Shown here: in pieces, positions 10,685 through 23,220 of the stretch
How positions within the stretch are numbered: position 1 is the first letter of the stretch
How the letters are laid out: every line of letters starts with the position of its first letter
Assembly (NCBI GenBank): GCA_038501625.1
Contig: JAZAYU010000909.1
Coordinates: 60,565-124,564 of the forward strand
Origin: Corbicula japonica
Lineage: Eukaryota > Mollusca > Bivalvia > Venerida > Cyrenidae
DNA: 64,000 nucleotides
Direction of reading: 5' to 3'
Made by a program: the position numbers and the translations under genes
The notes under the pieces: generated by a model
Told to the model about the DNA's origin: nothing
Databases searched by the model: none
The model's input: only the letters and a program-made list of their open reading frames with translations

Positions 10685-10911
10685 CTTGAAAATGTGAAGC
10701 GGAATACCTTGGACATTGCCGCTCAATATGAATTTCCGTAAATAGGCGTAATCTGGCGAATATTTATGAAGTTATACCACAACGTTTTGCAGCCGACGAT
10801 TTCATTGGCTAATCAAAGGTCAAATTGAGGTGACCTCTAATGCGATGTCATCAGATCTTCGTAGCGTAGAGTATCGAAGCGTAATCAAAGATCTGATTTT
10901 AATGAGATTGG
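10685..10911 (-). promoter_or_regulatory. Right subterminal region with putative transposase promoter
   Basis: Reading inward from the right end, the order matches the left end: 18-bp repeat, ATCTGA..ACATC, the AGGTC..TGACCTTT motif (10815-10836) and a CCAAT box (ATTGG at 10804-10808 on the plus strand). The transposase ATG then sits 227 bp from the end. The AAGATGGCAGCC context is YY1-like. Confidence 0.4.
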
Positions 10912-11885
10912 AATCAAACATTTCATATTTTTTATTTGGACTCTATACCTTCATTTGCCTGACATGTTATGTAACAAACAATCATCGCATTGAACTGCAA
11001 ACAAGAGCTTAATATGTATATCAGTATAAGCGACACTCTTAGGTTTACAAATGATTGATTTAAAACCAGAAGTAATTTTTAAAACGATGACACAGAAATA
11101 GAAATTTGACGTTCGTGTTTCATGTGGAGATTATGACGTTCTTGTATCATTCAAGATATGCATTTCAAGCGTTTTTTCCAATGCCGGAAAACACATCGCA
11201 CTATCAAGCTCCGCCCTTCTCCCTCAGCACTTTGTACATGTGTAACTAATAACGAGCGATTTTAAAAGACCAATCAATTAATCGTAAGGCATTTCGCTCC
11301 TTAAAATTAATTTAGATGTAAACTATATTGTTTCATAAATGCATAAAATGAACAAAAGGCTGTAGGGTAAACACGATAATTTAAAAGTAGTATTGCCGAT
11401 AGCTTCGTAACCACACAGAAAAAAAATCCAGTCAGAATTTCCTATTCGAACCTCACACACATGAAAGAACCTTTCATTATATGATGCTTCTGTGTGTGAT
11501 TCAGACAAGTCATTATGGAAATGATGTCCTCTTGTCGCTCCAAGCGATACATGATTTTATTAGACAAATCTTCTGATATTAGAAGTTGGTATAGGAATGT
11601 TTATTTGGTTCGATGGTGTTTTGCAAAGACTTAGTTTTTCGTGAGAAAACAAAACGAATGTTTCCAGTTCATGTCATTAGAGAAGTTAAGGGACGGTACT
11701 TGTCACACGTACATTGATGATTATAGGAAATCATTCGATACATTATCTAACTTATAGACGATGGCGGTTTGTTTCAGTTTTCACAAGTTTATGAAGTTTA
11801 CTTGTTCACCTTATTTGATCCATAAGTATTATGATCGAAGAAAGAAAGTATCTACCTTGCCAATAAATTACGCGATTAACCTTGC
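10912..11885. repeat. Duplicated block D, copy 1, right part
   Basis: Resumes the match to copy 2 (24855-25885) immediately after the transposon's right target duplication. A short minus frame (11323-11508) aligns with one in copy 2 (25054-25473) and shares the opening MSESHTEASYN. The two frames diverge quickly and no splice-bounded gene is evident, so I do not call a gene here. Confidence 0.75.
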
Positions 11886-12019
11886 TTCAAAAAAAAAATC
11901 CTAACAAGAGTGCCAAACTGACACAAAATACGCCCGTCATATTTGTGGTAAATTCAATGGTAATGACAACATTTTTGGGAGCAGAATTTTCCAACTCATT
12001 GAGTGCTTTAGCTGTTTTT

Positions 12020-12470
12020 CAACAATCATGTCAACATAATCATGGTTCCCTCGTAAGACAAAAACACAAAAAAATGTTCCGTAGAACATCAATTTCAACA
12101 TCAAGCAGCTCTCATATGTAACAATATTATATATGTCTAGCAAATACATATATTTCATTAAACAAGCTACTTCAGAAACATAAAATGTATTTTGGATTAA
12201 AATGATAAAAAGGTGTATGAATACACAATGAGGTTTTGTTTTATAGTTTATTATTCATGTCAGCATAACCATGGTTCTCTTATAAGACAAAAACACAAAA
12301 AATGTTCTGCATTCTCAGTAAAACATCAATTTCAAATCAAGCAGCTCTCATATGTAACAATATTATATATGTTTAGCAAATACATTTACTTCATTAAACC
12401 AGCTACTTCAGAAACATAAAATGTTTTTTGGATTAAAATGATAAACATAAAGGAGTATGAATACACAAAA
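12020..12470. repeat. Tandem duplication, about 230-bp period
   Basis: 12027-12228 is repeated at 12253-12465. Shared landmarks are CATGGTTC, AAGACAAAAACACAAAAA, AAGCAGCTCTCATATGTAAC and CAGAAACATAAAATG. Two units, mainly substitutions and small gaps. Confidence 0.75.
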
Positions 12471-12479
12471 AGGTCGCTA

Positions 12480-13022
12480 ATTCAGTTTTTGGACAGTTCA
12501 AGGGCCATAATTCAGGAGTGCCTGGGGGATTTGGCAGGTTATAGAACTTGGTCGAGATATTATGCCCACCAACATATTCACCAAGTTTGATAAAGACCGG
12601 ATGAAAACTCTTTGACTTAGAGAGCGGAAACAGTAATTTTGGACAATCCAAGGTCCATAATTCAGGAGTGCCCGGGGGGATTTGGCTGGTTATAGAACTT
12701 GGTGGAGATATTATGCCCACCAACATATTCACCAAGTTTGATCAAGACCGGATGAAAACTCTTTGACTTAGAGAGCGGAAACAGTAATTTTGGACAATTC
12801 AAGGGCCATAATTCAGGAGTGCCTGGAAAAATTTGGCTGGTTATAGAACTTGGTCGAGATATTATGCCCACCAACATATTCACCAGTTTTGATAAAGACC
12901 GGATGAAAACTCTTTGACTTAGAGAGCGGAAACCCTGTGGACGCCCCCCGCCCGCCCGCCAACCCGCCCGCCCGCCGCAGATGTTCCCATAATACGTCCC
13001 GTTTTTCAAACGGGCGTATAAA
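12480..13022. repeat. Bivalve-type dispersed repeat, three 150-bp units plus GC-rich tail
   Basis: Units start near 12485, 12631 and 12781; the TTCAGGAGTGCC landmark falls at 12511, 12661 and 12812, a period of 150-151. They are followed by a C/G-rich CCGCC tract (12947-12980) and the end ATACGTCCCG...CGGGCGTATAAAAA, which contains a short inverted repeat. From memory this family is abundant in clam genomes and gives frequent spurious proteins. Minus-strand frames here are such artefacts. Confidence 0.8.
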
Positions 13023-13307
13023 AAGCACTAAAAAAACCAAAGGTGATCTTGTGAAATACGAAAAACAACCTTCATTGGTATATTTGAAATCTAGATATTT
13101 TATCAACTAGCTAAATAAAAAAACATAACTTATTCTTTCTAAGCGCTTACCATTTAGTAGTAAAGTCACGTAACACACTTCTACTTATTTATTTCTGACA
13201 CATTGCTTTCAAACACCTTTGGAAGACAAAACAGCATATTACAACATGTATCAGTTACCAAAGACTCAAGAATAAACACTAAGCCATTATCAATGGAGTA
13301 TATATTA

Positions 13308-13956
13308 ACATTTAAGGGCGCAGGGTACAGTTTCCGATGCGGCTTTCGGAGTCTGGGACTGCGCGCGAACTCTTTTTTACTGAAAATACAAAATTTGTAC
13401 TGCTAAAATTGTGTTGTTGTATTTTCTGTGTTGGAGGGGGGTGGTATCATGTAAACAACAAGCAACTGGTCTACAGTAATTATCCTTCAGGATTTAATAA
13501 GACCTATAAGCTCACCCCTACCCCTGTTTTTCCAGTGCAAATTTGGCTAAAATCCTACATATCTGAAAGCCTGCAAAATATTTCCTGCAGGAACTTTTGA
13601 AATAAAACCCCTTTCCTGTTAATATTTAATATGTGCCCAATGCCCCAAGCAGATGGAAAGTGTCTCCCATCCAGCTTGATTTTTCAGCATTTGTCATTGA
13701 AATACCTCACCGTCAAATTAATCTCAGATTCAGCCGAGCACACTGTGTTTTCATCCGGTTACTATTCAACTCGGAACATACAAAGCTACCATCCATGCAT
13801 TTTAGCCACCATGATCAGATTTCTTATTACATAATTTAAAAAGAATCTCACATTTTTAATTTAAACAATCATTTTAATGCATTTATTTCAAGGGTACCCC
13901 AAATATTTAAAAAATCGACCGGGACCAAAGTGCGAAACTGTACCCTGCCCACTAAG
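13308..13956. mobile_element. 649-bp MITE with AGGGTACAGTTTC inverted ends
   Basis: The ends pair as GGGCGCAGGGTACAGTTTC (left, about 13316-13334) and GAAACTGTACCCTGCCC (right, to about 13950), with a 2-base indel. It is flanked by ATTA at 13304-13307 and 13957-13960. The paralogous site in D copy 2 (about 27478-27490) reads straight through with a single ATTA. No coding frame; inner frames are chance. Confidence 0.7.
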
Positions 13957-13999
13957 ATTACGATGGACGTAAGTCTCAATCAAATAGATGACAAGGAGC

Positions 14000-15539
14000 A
14001 AAAAGCCTCATAATTGCTGTTTATGAAGTTTTATGTTTGTTTTATCTGCATGACATGTACACTTTACATCGTAAACCAGCAACGCGTTCATGCGGACGCG
14101 AAGAAAATATAAAATAAATTCTGGAATACTAGATGTCCCGCTGGTAAAATGAAAGCGACTTTCCCTGCTGTAATTTCAATCAAAGAGTCCTAGCAGTTTT
14201 ACGGACTTTTAGGCAATTTGTGAAGATTGGTCGTTTTTATTCTTATGCATTAGAGATAACGCCTTGTGTGATTCTATTAGATAACATTTTATACGCAAGA
14301 ACTGAAAAGGGTTTTTTTTGTTCAGGAGCGCTGTGCTGTTTTTCTTTAAAGAAGACTGATGCAGCAGTTAGCACATTTATCTGTCATTTGTTATCCCTCA
14401 AGAGGCTTACACAAGAAGAAATGTTGTAAAAACCTCGCGTTTGGCATTCAGATTGCGCGGGTCAAATAAAGAGGTTAAAACGTGATTTTTTTCAAACTTT
14501 TACTTTCTCGTACAAACACCATATTTAACTCATACCGGAAATAAAATGTCTTATATGGAATATTAGCGAAACACCACAGCATTATGCTCTATATTACGTT
14601 TGAGAACATACTTTGTGGGAATTCGATTCTATATTTTCCAAAATGTTCTTTTTTGCTTAGACTATTCCTGTGGCTAGTTGTCATAGGTATTGATAACAAG
14701 CTTAAATTGAGTATATGCCAATTGTTTGAAGGATGCTTTTATACTTTTAATTTACTGTATATAAACGTACATTCGTTAGCGTGATGTTGTTTGTTTCCAT
14801 TTTATTGCGATTTTGAATGATCCTAAATTGGTTAGTTTCGAGGTCGTACAAGGCGTTTCAGTAAAATTTTATTTTTAGTTCATGTTTTTAATTTGAGAAT
14901 TTAATTGCTAACACAATGAACAGAGAATAGTATCACACTAATGATATAGAGTTCTAAGTGTATTTATTCGAACCAACAATTTTAATGGTTCTTGAAAGTT
15001 CCATCAGAGCCGTTATTCTATCATTTATATTTCCGATGCTGTGTTAAATATTCTTAAAAACCATAGCTAAAGTTGATACTGAAAATATTATTCAACAAAT
15101 GCACTGCTCGCATTGAAGATTTGAATTTAACAGAATTGATCATAAAGAGCTGATAAATGCAAAAATAACAAAGAGGAATAAATAAATCAAGGCGGATAAT
15201 TTCAATGTTTGGTGACATTATATCAATCAATTACGATTATTTAGTAAAATTCTATTAAACTCCCAAGGTCTAAGTTCTTATAAAATACAATTAAGCGATC
15301 TTTCAGCAACTATTTTTCATATTTTTACAACGACGATGCTGCTAGTTGTACATCTTATGTCGATATTGGGGATCAAACACGACCTGTCGGCATTTCAGCC
15401 AATCAGATGCTTGAGATTTGAGACTGGTTTCCAAACTCAGTTTTATAACCTTCAGCCCAGTTTGGCGGTGAAGTCCGATAATACACACACAGGCAAGCAT
15501 TAATTTAATGTTAAAAGCACTTTTGCAAAAAGTAACGCT
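14000..15539. repeat. Array unit U0 (partial, distal half)
   Basis: Starts with blocks matching 18288-18660 and 37968-38340 (TTCTGGAATACT, GTCCCGCTGGTAAAAT). It then matches 34040-34700 (TATTTTCCAAAATGTT, AATCAAGGCGGATAATT) and ends with a half hairpin MITE (15378-15455). No gene. Confidence 0.7.
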
Positions 15540-17618
15540 CTTGTTATTTAATTATAAAAACTTGAAGTCATTTGCTTAGCATAATGCTTTCATATTGGCA
15601 GTTTCGGGCAAAAACACAAACCTTTTTAAACTAGTAGATGTTTCACATTTACCTTAATATAATGTTTCTAAATATTACAAAATCGATACACGTATATCAG
15701 TATAACACCCCTTTTTCCGTTAAGTTTCTGAATAATTTATGTATTCTATGTTGTGTCTGTTCTCTTGTTGATGTGCATTTAAACTTTTAAGTTACTATTA
15801 TTTGATTTTAGGCGAACAACAACATACAATCAAAAACAATGCTTTATGGAGGCGCTTTTTCGTTGGATTTCTTCGTTTTATGCCAATATATGTAAATTTA
15901 AACCTAAATGTAAAGTGTATTCCTTTGAGAATTTCAATTCTCTCAGCGCATTTAAAAATTGCAATTTTATTTGTTTGCCTAAGTGAACAGTCTTTTGCAC
16001 AGTACATGAACATAAAACTAATGTTTTATCGCATTTTAAGAATCGAAATTTGATTTGTTTGTGAAATTGAGCATCCTTTTGCGTAGTACATCAAAGCACT
16101 ATTCTTTTAACGCCGATCATTAAATTTTAATTTCTTCGCCTGAAATGGAGTACACTCCTCATATTTGAAACATAAACAGGTACATCGAATAGAAACTAAA
16201 CATTTTTAAAGTGCCATAAAGATGCACATTGGTATGAGTCCATCTGTATGTCAACACAGGAAAACACACTCAGCTGCAGCATTAAAAATGGACTACTTCA
16301 ATATAAAATCCAACTTACAATGTACAAATACTAAAGACTCAATGCAAACTGAGCATTATAAAACACCAAACATAAATAGGCTTAAAAAAAAACAAACAAA
16401 TACTGAACAATTAACGCAAACTGAGAATTATAATGGAAAATTCATATTTTATTCGATTTTACAAATCGCAAATTGTAAACTTAGATATAAAACATAATTC
16501 CAGCGAATGACTGTTTTCTTTGACAATGATAAAGAACATTTTGATTTTCTCACATTTTAATAGGGGCTTCACGCTATTCAATAATTTATCAACGGAAATT
16601 AAAAGCAAAATGATTATTCTCCCAAAGATAAATTACATTTATTAATTAAAATCTTCCAGGAATGTCTTTATCTTAATCACAGACGTGGGATGTTGTTAAT
16701 TTGCTATATTACTATCCCCTTTCGATATGTTTTGTTTTTCGAAAGAACATCTACAGAACAATAAATATTTGAAGCTTGTTAATTACCAAGAGTAAGAAGA
16801 CAGGACAAAAAAACAGACCATTCCAAGGAGATAACCCCTTGGGATCTCATTTGTCTTTAATCGTTTGTGGTCTCTTTTTGAAATTAGTGAAAAAAACATT
16901 TTTCATTTTTGGCACTTTACATTTTGGCTTTTTCAGAAGGCTCTGTGCATCATTGTCTGGAATGCTACGTTACGTACGGTTCTACATAAAACATGTGCCT
17001 ATTGCTTTAAAGTTAAAATAAAAAATGTTTTTACATTATTATATAGAACGCCGCTGTTCAAGTTAAACTTTGTCGAACTTGCATTTATAATATCAAACAT
17101 AATACAAAGTAAATTAGTTTTCCGAGTTACATTGTACATGGCATTATACTTTCCGTCATCTGTCAATTATTTTCACTTAAATCAGAACTGTTTTGCCAAT
17201 ATGGCATGTCTCATAAATACTTTTTAAGAACCGTTGAAAATTACAACATATGTCAGAAATCTGCATGAAAACTGTATTAATGGATAACAAAAGGTATCCA
17301 CAAGCTACGAAATACATCATTTACCACATTAACTGTCAGGCACAATCTAGTCTTGCTTTACCGTTTTATAGAATAAGACGAGAAGAAACTTTGGACAGGG
17401 CCTCGATGTACATTTATAAAATAAGAGCCGATTGTACATCGTAAACAGACAGAGAAAGTGAGTTTATGTAAGTTTCCGAATAAATGTATATTTTAGGCCT
17501 ATTTGTGTAGGTCTGGAACGATACGGAAGGAAAATTTCTGTGCTTTCTTGTTAAATTTAATTCATTTACCACAATACGGGACAAAATGCAAAAACCAAAC
17601 ATTGCTAGTGGTAAAGCT

Positions 17619-17749
17619 CCAAGGTTTTAAAATTGAGCTTGGAAACAAGTCTCAAATCTCAACAATCTAAATGGCTGAAATGGCCACCAATCAGCCACTA
17701 AGCTGCTTGAGATTTGAGACTAGTTTCAATTCTCAGTTATATAACCTTG
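17619..17749. mobile_element. Hairpin MITE, CCAAGGTT family
   Basis: About 131 bp with inverted ends CCAAGGTTTTAAAATTGAG and CTCAGTTATATAACCTTG. The core has AGTCTCAAATCTCAA on one arm and TTGAGATTTGAGACT on the other, with GGCTGAAATGG/CAATCAG at the centre. Relatives lie at 15378, 20264, 27640, 33031 and 37355. Confidence 0.7.
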
Positions 17750-20263
17750 TGACAAGATCTGTAATTCTTTTAAGCGTTTCTTCAAATCCCTCCAGTTAAA
17801 GAGCAATTTTAAGTTTTCATGACCGATTCTCTTCTTGATAAATCACTTTTTTTTCTTTTTAATCATTTCATCATCGTTTAGCACTTCCTTACTTAAGTTT
17901 TTTGTTTTAAATTTTATATCTTAAGTCAGTTTACAGTAATGTAAACGTATTAGATTTCAAAATGAGCGTGTAATGTGCGTGCGTTTAACGTTCATATTGC
18001 CGTATCTCTTTATGTTAGTTGCCCTTTACAAGGCAGACGTGTTGTAATCGCTGGCCCTTTTTGTTGGTATATTGCAACAATGATGCAATCTAAGATCACC
18101 AGTTTCCAATCTCTCATGAAGCCAAACAATTTAAATAAGTCAGTACTGTTAATATAATATAGACACTATATATAATAATTATTTTATCAGGATGATTTTC
18201 GGAAAAACTAAATAAAAACTACGCATAAACGTTTCATTGAAAATCAGAAAGGCGTTCAGGCAGACTCAAAGAAAATATAATTTACATTCTGGAATACTGC
18301 ATTGTAGATGTCCCGCTGGTAAAATAAGAGTTATATTACACACTCTCCCTGTTGTGATTTTAATCAGATAGTCCGAGCAGTTTTACAGACTGTCAGGCAA
18401 TTTGTGAAGATTGATCATTTCATCCGTGTGCATTAGATATTACGTCTTGTGTGATTTTATTGGATGACAAAGCAACTGCAAGAACTGAACAGGCTTTTTT
18501 GTTCAGAAGCGATGTGCTGTTTTACTGTAGAGAAGGGTGATGGAGCAATTAGCAGATTCATCTGTCATTTGTCAGTTCTCATGAGGCTAACAAAAGAAGA
18601 ACTGATGTAAAAACCTTTCATTTGGAATTCAGATTGTGTGGGTCTATTAAAAATGCTTTAAACGTGAAATTGTTTGCAAATATTAAATTCCTCTGACAAA
18701 GAACAGCTTTTACTCATATCAGAAATAAAATATCCTTCATCGAATATTAGTAAAACTCCACAACATTTTTACCTAAATTCATCAATGTTAAATTAACATA
18801 TTTCTCGAATTTATGTACATTAAGTAAAAGTGCTGTACCAGCGAAGGTTTTTTCTCAACCTTTAAGCGCGCACACTTCTCCGTGGGTTATTTTTCAGACT
18901 AGGGGATGACACGGTTTGAGGGTAAGTTAGAGGTTTAAAAGAACTTTTCCAGGTCCAGTAAAAACCGGGTACATACATGTACATGTATGACACTGGTAAG
19001 GATGGAAACACTCATGTGTGCATGTCATTACATGTACAAAAATGTAAATTATCGTTGATGAAGAAAAGTGTAATTTAGTTTTGAACATCTGTTATTTAAC
19101 TCGAATCAACTGATCATGTCAAGGTTATAAGCCCTTGAATGACGCGACGTCATTAAATGCCTATTATATTGTCACAAACAAGAATAATACACTTGTGGAA
19201 ATAAGAAACTATTGGAACTCAAATCATTTACATAGAACTGGCTTTAAGACGAGACCTATTTTAATGAATAGCCAAAAACAAAAACTAAAGAATCAAACTG
19301 ACCTAAGGTTTAACTTGATGTAGAGATTTTAGTCATATATACATTAAATGCAAGGCGTAAAAATAGCAAATATTTCATTAACAATCTTGATATAATTATA
19401 TAACTTTGAAATCCAAATAATTCACAAAACAGAAAGAATTATAGAATAGGTTTGTCCAAATGTGGTTTTCGCCAACAATATGTTCAAATACCTAGACACA
19501 ACTTACGAAAAATGCAAAAATGGTTTTAGAATTTATTTGACTGCATGGATTAAATTAATAGCAATATCAAAGTAAGTAAGAAATCACTTGTCATACTTTA
19601 TATTTCGGGGAAACCTCCATATGAGGGATTTTAGATGAGATTCTCGTCGTTGTCTCGAGGGTAAGAATTTTTTAACCGAGAACAAATGTGTCATTTCTTG
19701 ATACATGTAGCTGTTATGTTTATTTAAACGTAATGATGATTATTTTATCGCCCGGGCGTTTCTTTTTTTTAAATTATTACCTCATAACATCTGCTAAAAT
19801 TACCCGATAATTGCCGGATCATGTTAATTGAAACTGCTTTAACAAGTTCTCATGACGTTTTCGCGGTGTTAATTACTTCTTATAAACTAATTATTATTTT
19901 AGGTCAATCTCACGTTTGTGAAAAAAATCATCTGCGTTCATATTTATGTGTGCTGTTATGAACTGGATAACAACTGATTATTTATTAAAACTTTGAAGCT
20001 TTGCATTTAACTGTCATTGTTAAAAGAGAACATCCATTTTATTTACAAAAACATATCGATAGGCATCAAGGCCTAACTTAATTGTCGTTTAGTTGGCATG
20101 CTCATCATGTCCGAATGGTTTGAGGGTACTTAAAAATAGAAACAAACTGGAAATCGCTTTTAAAGATGAAGGATAGCAGCTAAGCATGTCTTTTTGTTTT
20201 TGAAAGTAACATAACGCTTAATCGAATGATGTGGAGTTCACATTGTATTTATTCCATACCATG

Positions 20264-20407
20264 GCCCAAGATCATTAAACTGAGTTTTGAGATCAGTCTC
20301 AAATCTCAAGGATCTGATTGGCTGAAATGGCGACTGGTCGCCATTTCAGCCAATCAGATGCTTGAGATTTGAGACTGATCTCCAGATTTTGTTTTGTGAT
20401 CTTGGGC
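20264..20407. mobile_element. Hairpin MITE, nearly perfect copy (GCCCAAGATCA ends)
   Basis: 144 bp, almost a perfect palindrome. GCCCAAGATCA pairs with TGATCTTGGGC, and the interior AGTCTCAAATCTCAAG and GGCTGAAATGGCGAC pair with their complements around a near-zero loop. It is the most symmetrical member of the family and would extrude readily as a cruciform. Confidence 0.8.
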
Positions 20408-20754
20408 ACATATGTTTTATGTTTTTGAATGTTTCACAAAAACCAGATTTCATTTTCTATTTTTTCTGATACTTTGTTAAATATTTATAATACATTGTCA
20501 CTGCGGCTAAAGTATCCAGATCAACGATTGTTCAACTAATGCACTGCTCGCGTTAAAGATTTAAATATACATAATTAATCATAAAAAGCTCTCTGATCAG
20601 GTAAATGCAAGACTAACAAACTAGAATAAATCAAGGCGGATAAATTTTATGTGAGTGACATTATATCAATCAATAAAGGTTATAAAGTAAAAGATTGTTA
20701 AAAGTTATAAGGTCTATGTTCTTATAATAATATTATGTAATTAAGCGATCAAAA

Positions 20755-22130
20755 ACCGCTGAACTAGTAGATGTTTCACATTTATTTAATATTATGTTCC
20801 TAAATATGACAAAATCGATACACGTATATCAGTACAACACCACTTTTTCTGTAAACTAACTGAATAATTTACCCATTCTATGTTATATTTGTTCTCTAGT
20901 TGATGTGCATATAAACTTACTTTTATTTGATTATAGGCGAACAACAACATACAATCCAAAACAATGCTTTATGGAGGCGCAATTTCGTAGGATTTCTTCG
21001 TTTTATGCCAATTTAAGTTAATTTACACCTAAATGTACAGTTCATGTATTTCTTTGAGAATTTCAAGTCTCTCAGTTCATTTGAAGAATTGCAAACTTAT
21101 TTGTTTGCGAAAGTGAACAGTCTTTTGCACGGTACATAAACACATTTTTAACTAATGTTCTATCGCATTTGAAGAATAAAAACATTTGACTTGTTTGTGA
21201 AAGTGAAAGTTTAAAATGTCGTATGATACGACGTGTACTTGTAACATTCTAATTTCTTTATCAGTTTCAACCTTTCGTTTTGTTACTACTCTTATAATTA
21301 GGATAATAGTAATTAAAACCTTACTGAAATATTATATTGTTTTGGACAAGTGTACTAGCTTTATATACTGAGTTGCGCTCGATCCGCTCGAGAATTTATT
21401 TGCCAACAAAATGATCAGGAATTAGTATTAAACTAAGGGATATACAGTGTACCAAGTATTTATTTTATCCATTTGTTTTAATATTTCTTGAAAGATCCTT
21501 CACATCCTTTATGTTATCATAAATAATTCCTTCTGATGCTGTAAAATATTCATCATATCCGTAGCTTAAGTAGATGCTTTAAAGATTATTCAACAAATGC
21601 ATGGATTGCTTATAAATTTGAATAAATATAATTAATCATCAAAAGCATTCAGATCAGGGAAATGCAAGAATATTGTGGCATAAATCAATGCGGATAATTG
21701 CTATGTTATCAATCAATAAAGGTTATTAAGTAACATTCTGTTAAAGGTTACAAGTCCTGTGTTCTTATAATATGCAATTAAGCGATCTTTCGGCAACCAT
21801 TTGCATATTTTATAAAGGTGATGCTGATAATGATATTAATAATATTCTCAATAGTGGGGATCGACCGCGCACCTTAGCCAAGCCAAACAAACTGCGAGCA
21901 GGCTACGGAGAGAGCTTGCCAGGACAACCACCACCCAAAGAGGTTGGGAGACAAACCCTTTTTAATGTGATCAGCATTAGATTACAACGGTATGGCATGC
22001 AAGAAAATTGTTGTTCATCACCAGCCGATGAATAATGTATTCTGTTTGGTCTTCGTTTCTTTTGTTATTATATAATGTTCTTGCTAACACACAATTTAAA
22101 TTAATCACTAAACAACATAATTTTCGTCAA
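20755..22130. repeat. Array unit U2 (truncated)
   Basis: The core at 20936 is followed quickly by distal blocks (AATCAATGCGGATAATT near 21690) and a tRNA-like SINE remnant (21840-21960), so the middle of the unit is missing. It then joins D copy 2. The 87-residue frame at 21772-22035 runs across the SINE remnant and is not a gene. Confidence 0.6.
21840..21960 (-). repeat. tRNA-like SINE remnant in array unit U2
   Basis: The plus strand reads GTGGGGATCGACC...CCTAGCC-like...GCTACGG, the complement of a B-box region (GTTCGATTCCCAC-like) followed upstream by an A-box-like TTGGCT. Better preserved relatives are at 29965-30050 and 34752-34860. It is not a functional tRNA. Confidence 0.4.
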
Positions 22131-23089
22131 CAACTTGGTTTACATTATGCAAGTAATAATAATAGCAATATTATAATAAAGTAATGAATGGCATAAGAAT
22201 ATCGTTATGTTTGTAGAACAGAACAGTTTCAATATAGAAAATAAAGTACATCGAATAATTTTCTTCTTTTCGAAAACAAGTTTTTTAGAAATCCTTAGCT
22301 TTAAGAGGAGATACAATAGTCTTATACAAATACAGCAAAATCTGATGACTAGGGACGTATGGTACGTGCTGTTGTGTGTTTTAAAATTCCAAAAACGTCA
22401 TTCTCTGCTAGTTACTTTCATTACGAAGATCATAAAATCTTTAACAAGCACAATCAGCCAAGCACCGGAATCAATTGTTGATTGCATTTTGTAAGGTCTG
22501 TTTAGACAGAGAATTATTCTTTATCGATTGCTTGTCGATGTTTTAATCTTCAGTAAGTTCCTTACTGAATTATGACTGTCTATAAGATTCAAATTGAATC
22601 TAACTCTATTTGAATTGATAAACCAGATATCCTGCTGATTCACGCATTGATAATTGCTGTTGTAGGAACATTTTCGGAAGGCTCAGCAAGTCTCTCACAA
22701 AGACTTATATTTATCTTTGAATATCAATAACTGCTTGTATGCTTGTAGCAGTATTTATTCTAATAAACATTGTTGCACTTGCTGGTACTTTAGACGAATT
22801 ATGATAGGGATCAATTATATACCCATTTAAAAGTTCATTTGTATGTTTGTTCGTCACAGTGGGTTAGTAATGCCTATAATGCCTATTAATCTGTTGCTTT
22901 CAATCTTTTCAGTCCCAGTAGGTGCAATATCATTAAAAATTCACAGTACCGCTATTTGTGCATTGTGGCCGCCGTAAAAAATTACCCCATATACATATAT
23001 GTTTAAAGTAAGTACTGTTACATAATGTATCAGTAAATAATCCATTTCCGGTGTCATGCAGTGATGATAACGTTTATCAGGGTTTTCCG

Positions 23090-23220
23090 ATCAACCCTTT
23101 TTACGGTTTACCCGTTTAGCTCAATAGGAACAATAATTTTGATTGCATGGCTAGGCACTGTCGCCGTACGAGTTTACTCACAAGTATGGGCAATATCATT
23201 TTCAATAGTTTCTGCCCGAT
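23090..23220 (+). repeat. Possible old tRNA-derived SINE
   Basis: TAGCTCAATAGG at about 23116-23127 matches a tRNA A box with one change. A weak B-box-like CGAGTTTACTC follows near 23169. The 140-residue frame over this stretch (23061-23483) opens at GTG and continues into another repeat, so I treat it as non-coding. Confidence 0.3.

Larger units (their letters stand above)
4146..10911. mobile_element. 6.77-kb helicase-carrying TIR DNA transposon
   Basis: The ends are a perfect 18-bp inverted repeat (CCAATCTCATTAAAATCA at 4146-4163, its complement at 10894-10911), flanked by a 7-bp duplication. Similarity between the ends continues imperfectly to about 100 bp. It includes ATCTGA..ACATC and the motif AGGTC-x-CCTCAA-xx-TGACCTTT (4221-4243; inverted at 10815-10836). 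Inside are two convergent spliced genes: a RecQ-type helicase (+) and a transposase-like zinc-finger/coiled-coil protein (-). Copy 2 of the flanking duplicated block lacks the element, so insertion came after the duplication. From memory, the AcademH lineage of Academ transposons carries a superfamily II helicase and is the closest concept I know. The 7-bp duplication and the split into two opposed genes are not confirmed as typical of it. This copy looks inactive. Confidence 0.85.
15540..20754. repeat. Array unit U1
   Basis: The most complete unit, 5.2 kb from core to core. Order: core with GGCGAACAACAAC (15809) and an internal direct repeat of about 88 bp around CTTTTGCACAGTACAT/CTTTTGCGTAGTACAT (15960-16110); one 44-bp-type minisatellite unit (about 16340-16390); AATGCTACGTTACGTACGG (about 16960); hairpin MITEs at 17619-17749 and 20264-20407; and the ATCGCCGG-type block (19800-19860). 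Open frames here do not persist between units. Confidence 0.7.

Noticed and set aside
12433..13106. Three overlapping minus-strand frames with repeated YVGGHNIS/LSKSKSFHP peptides
   Set aside because: They are translations of the 150-bp clam-type repeat. The similar peptides come from tandem units, not from a protein family.
16865..17227. 120-residue plus frame in array unit U1
   Set aside because: The matching block in U3 (32265-32447) is open only briefly and with shifts, so there is no coding constraint.
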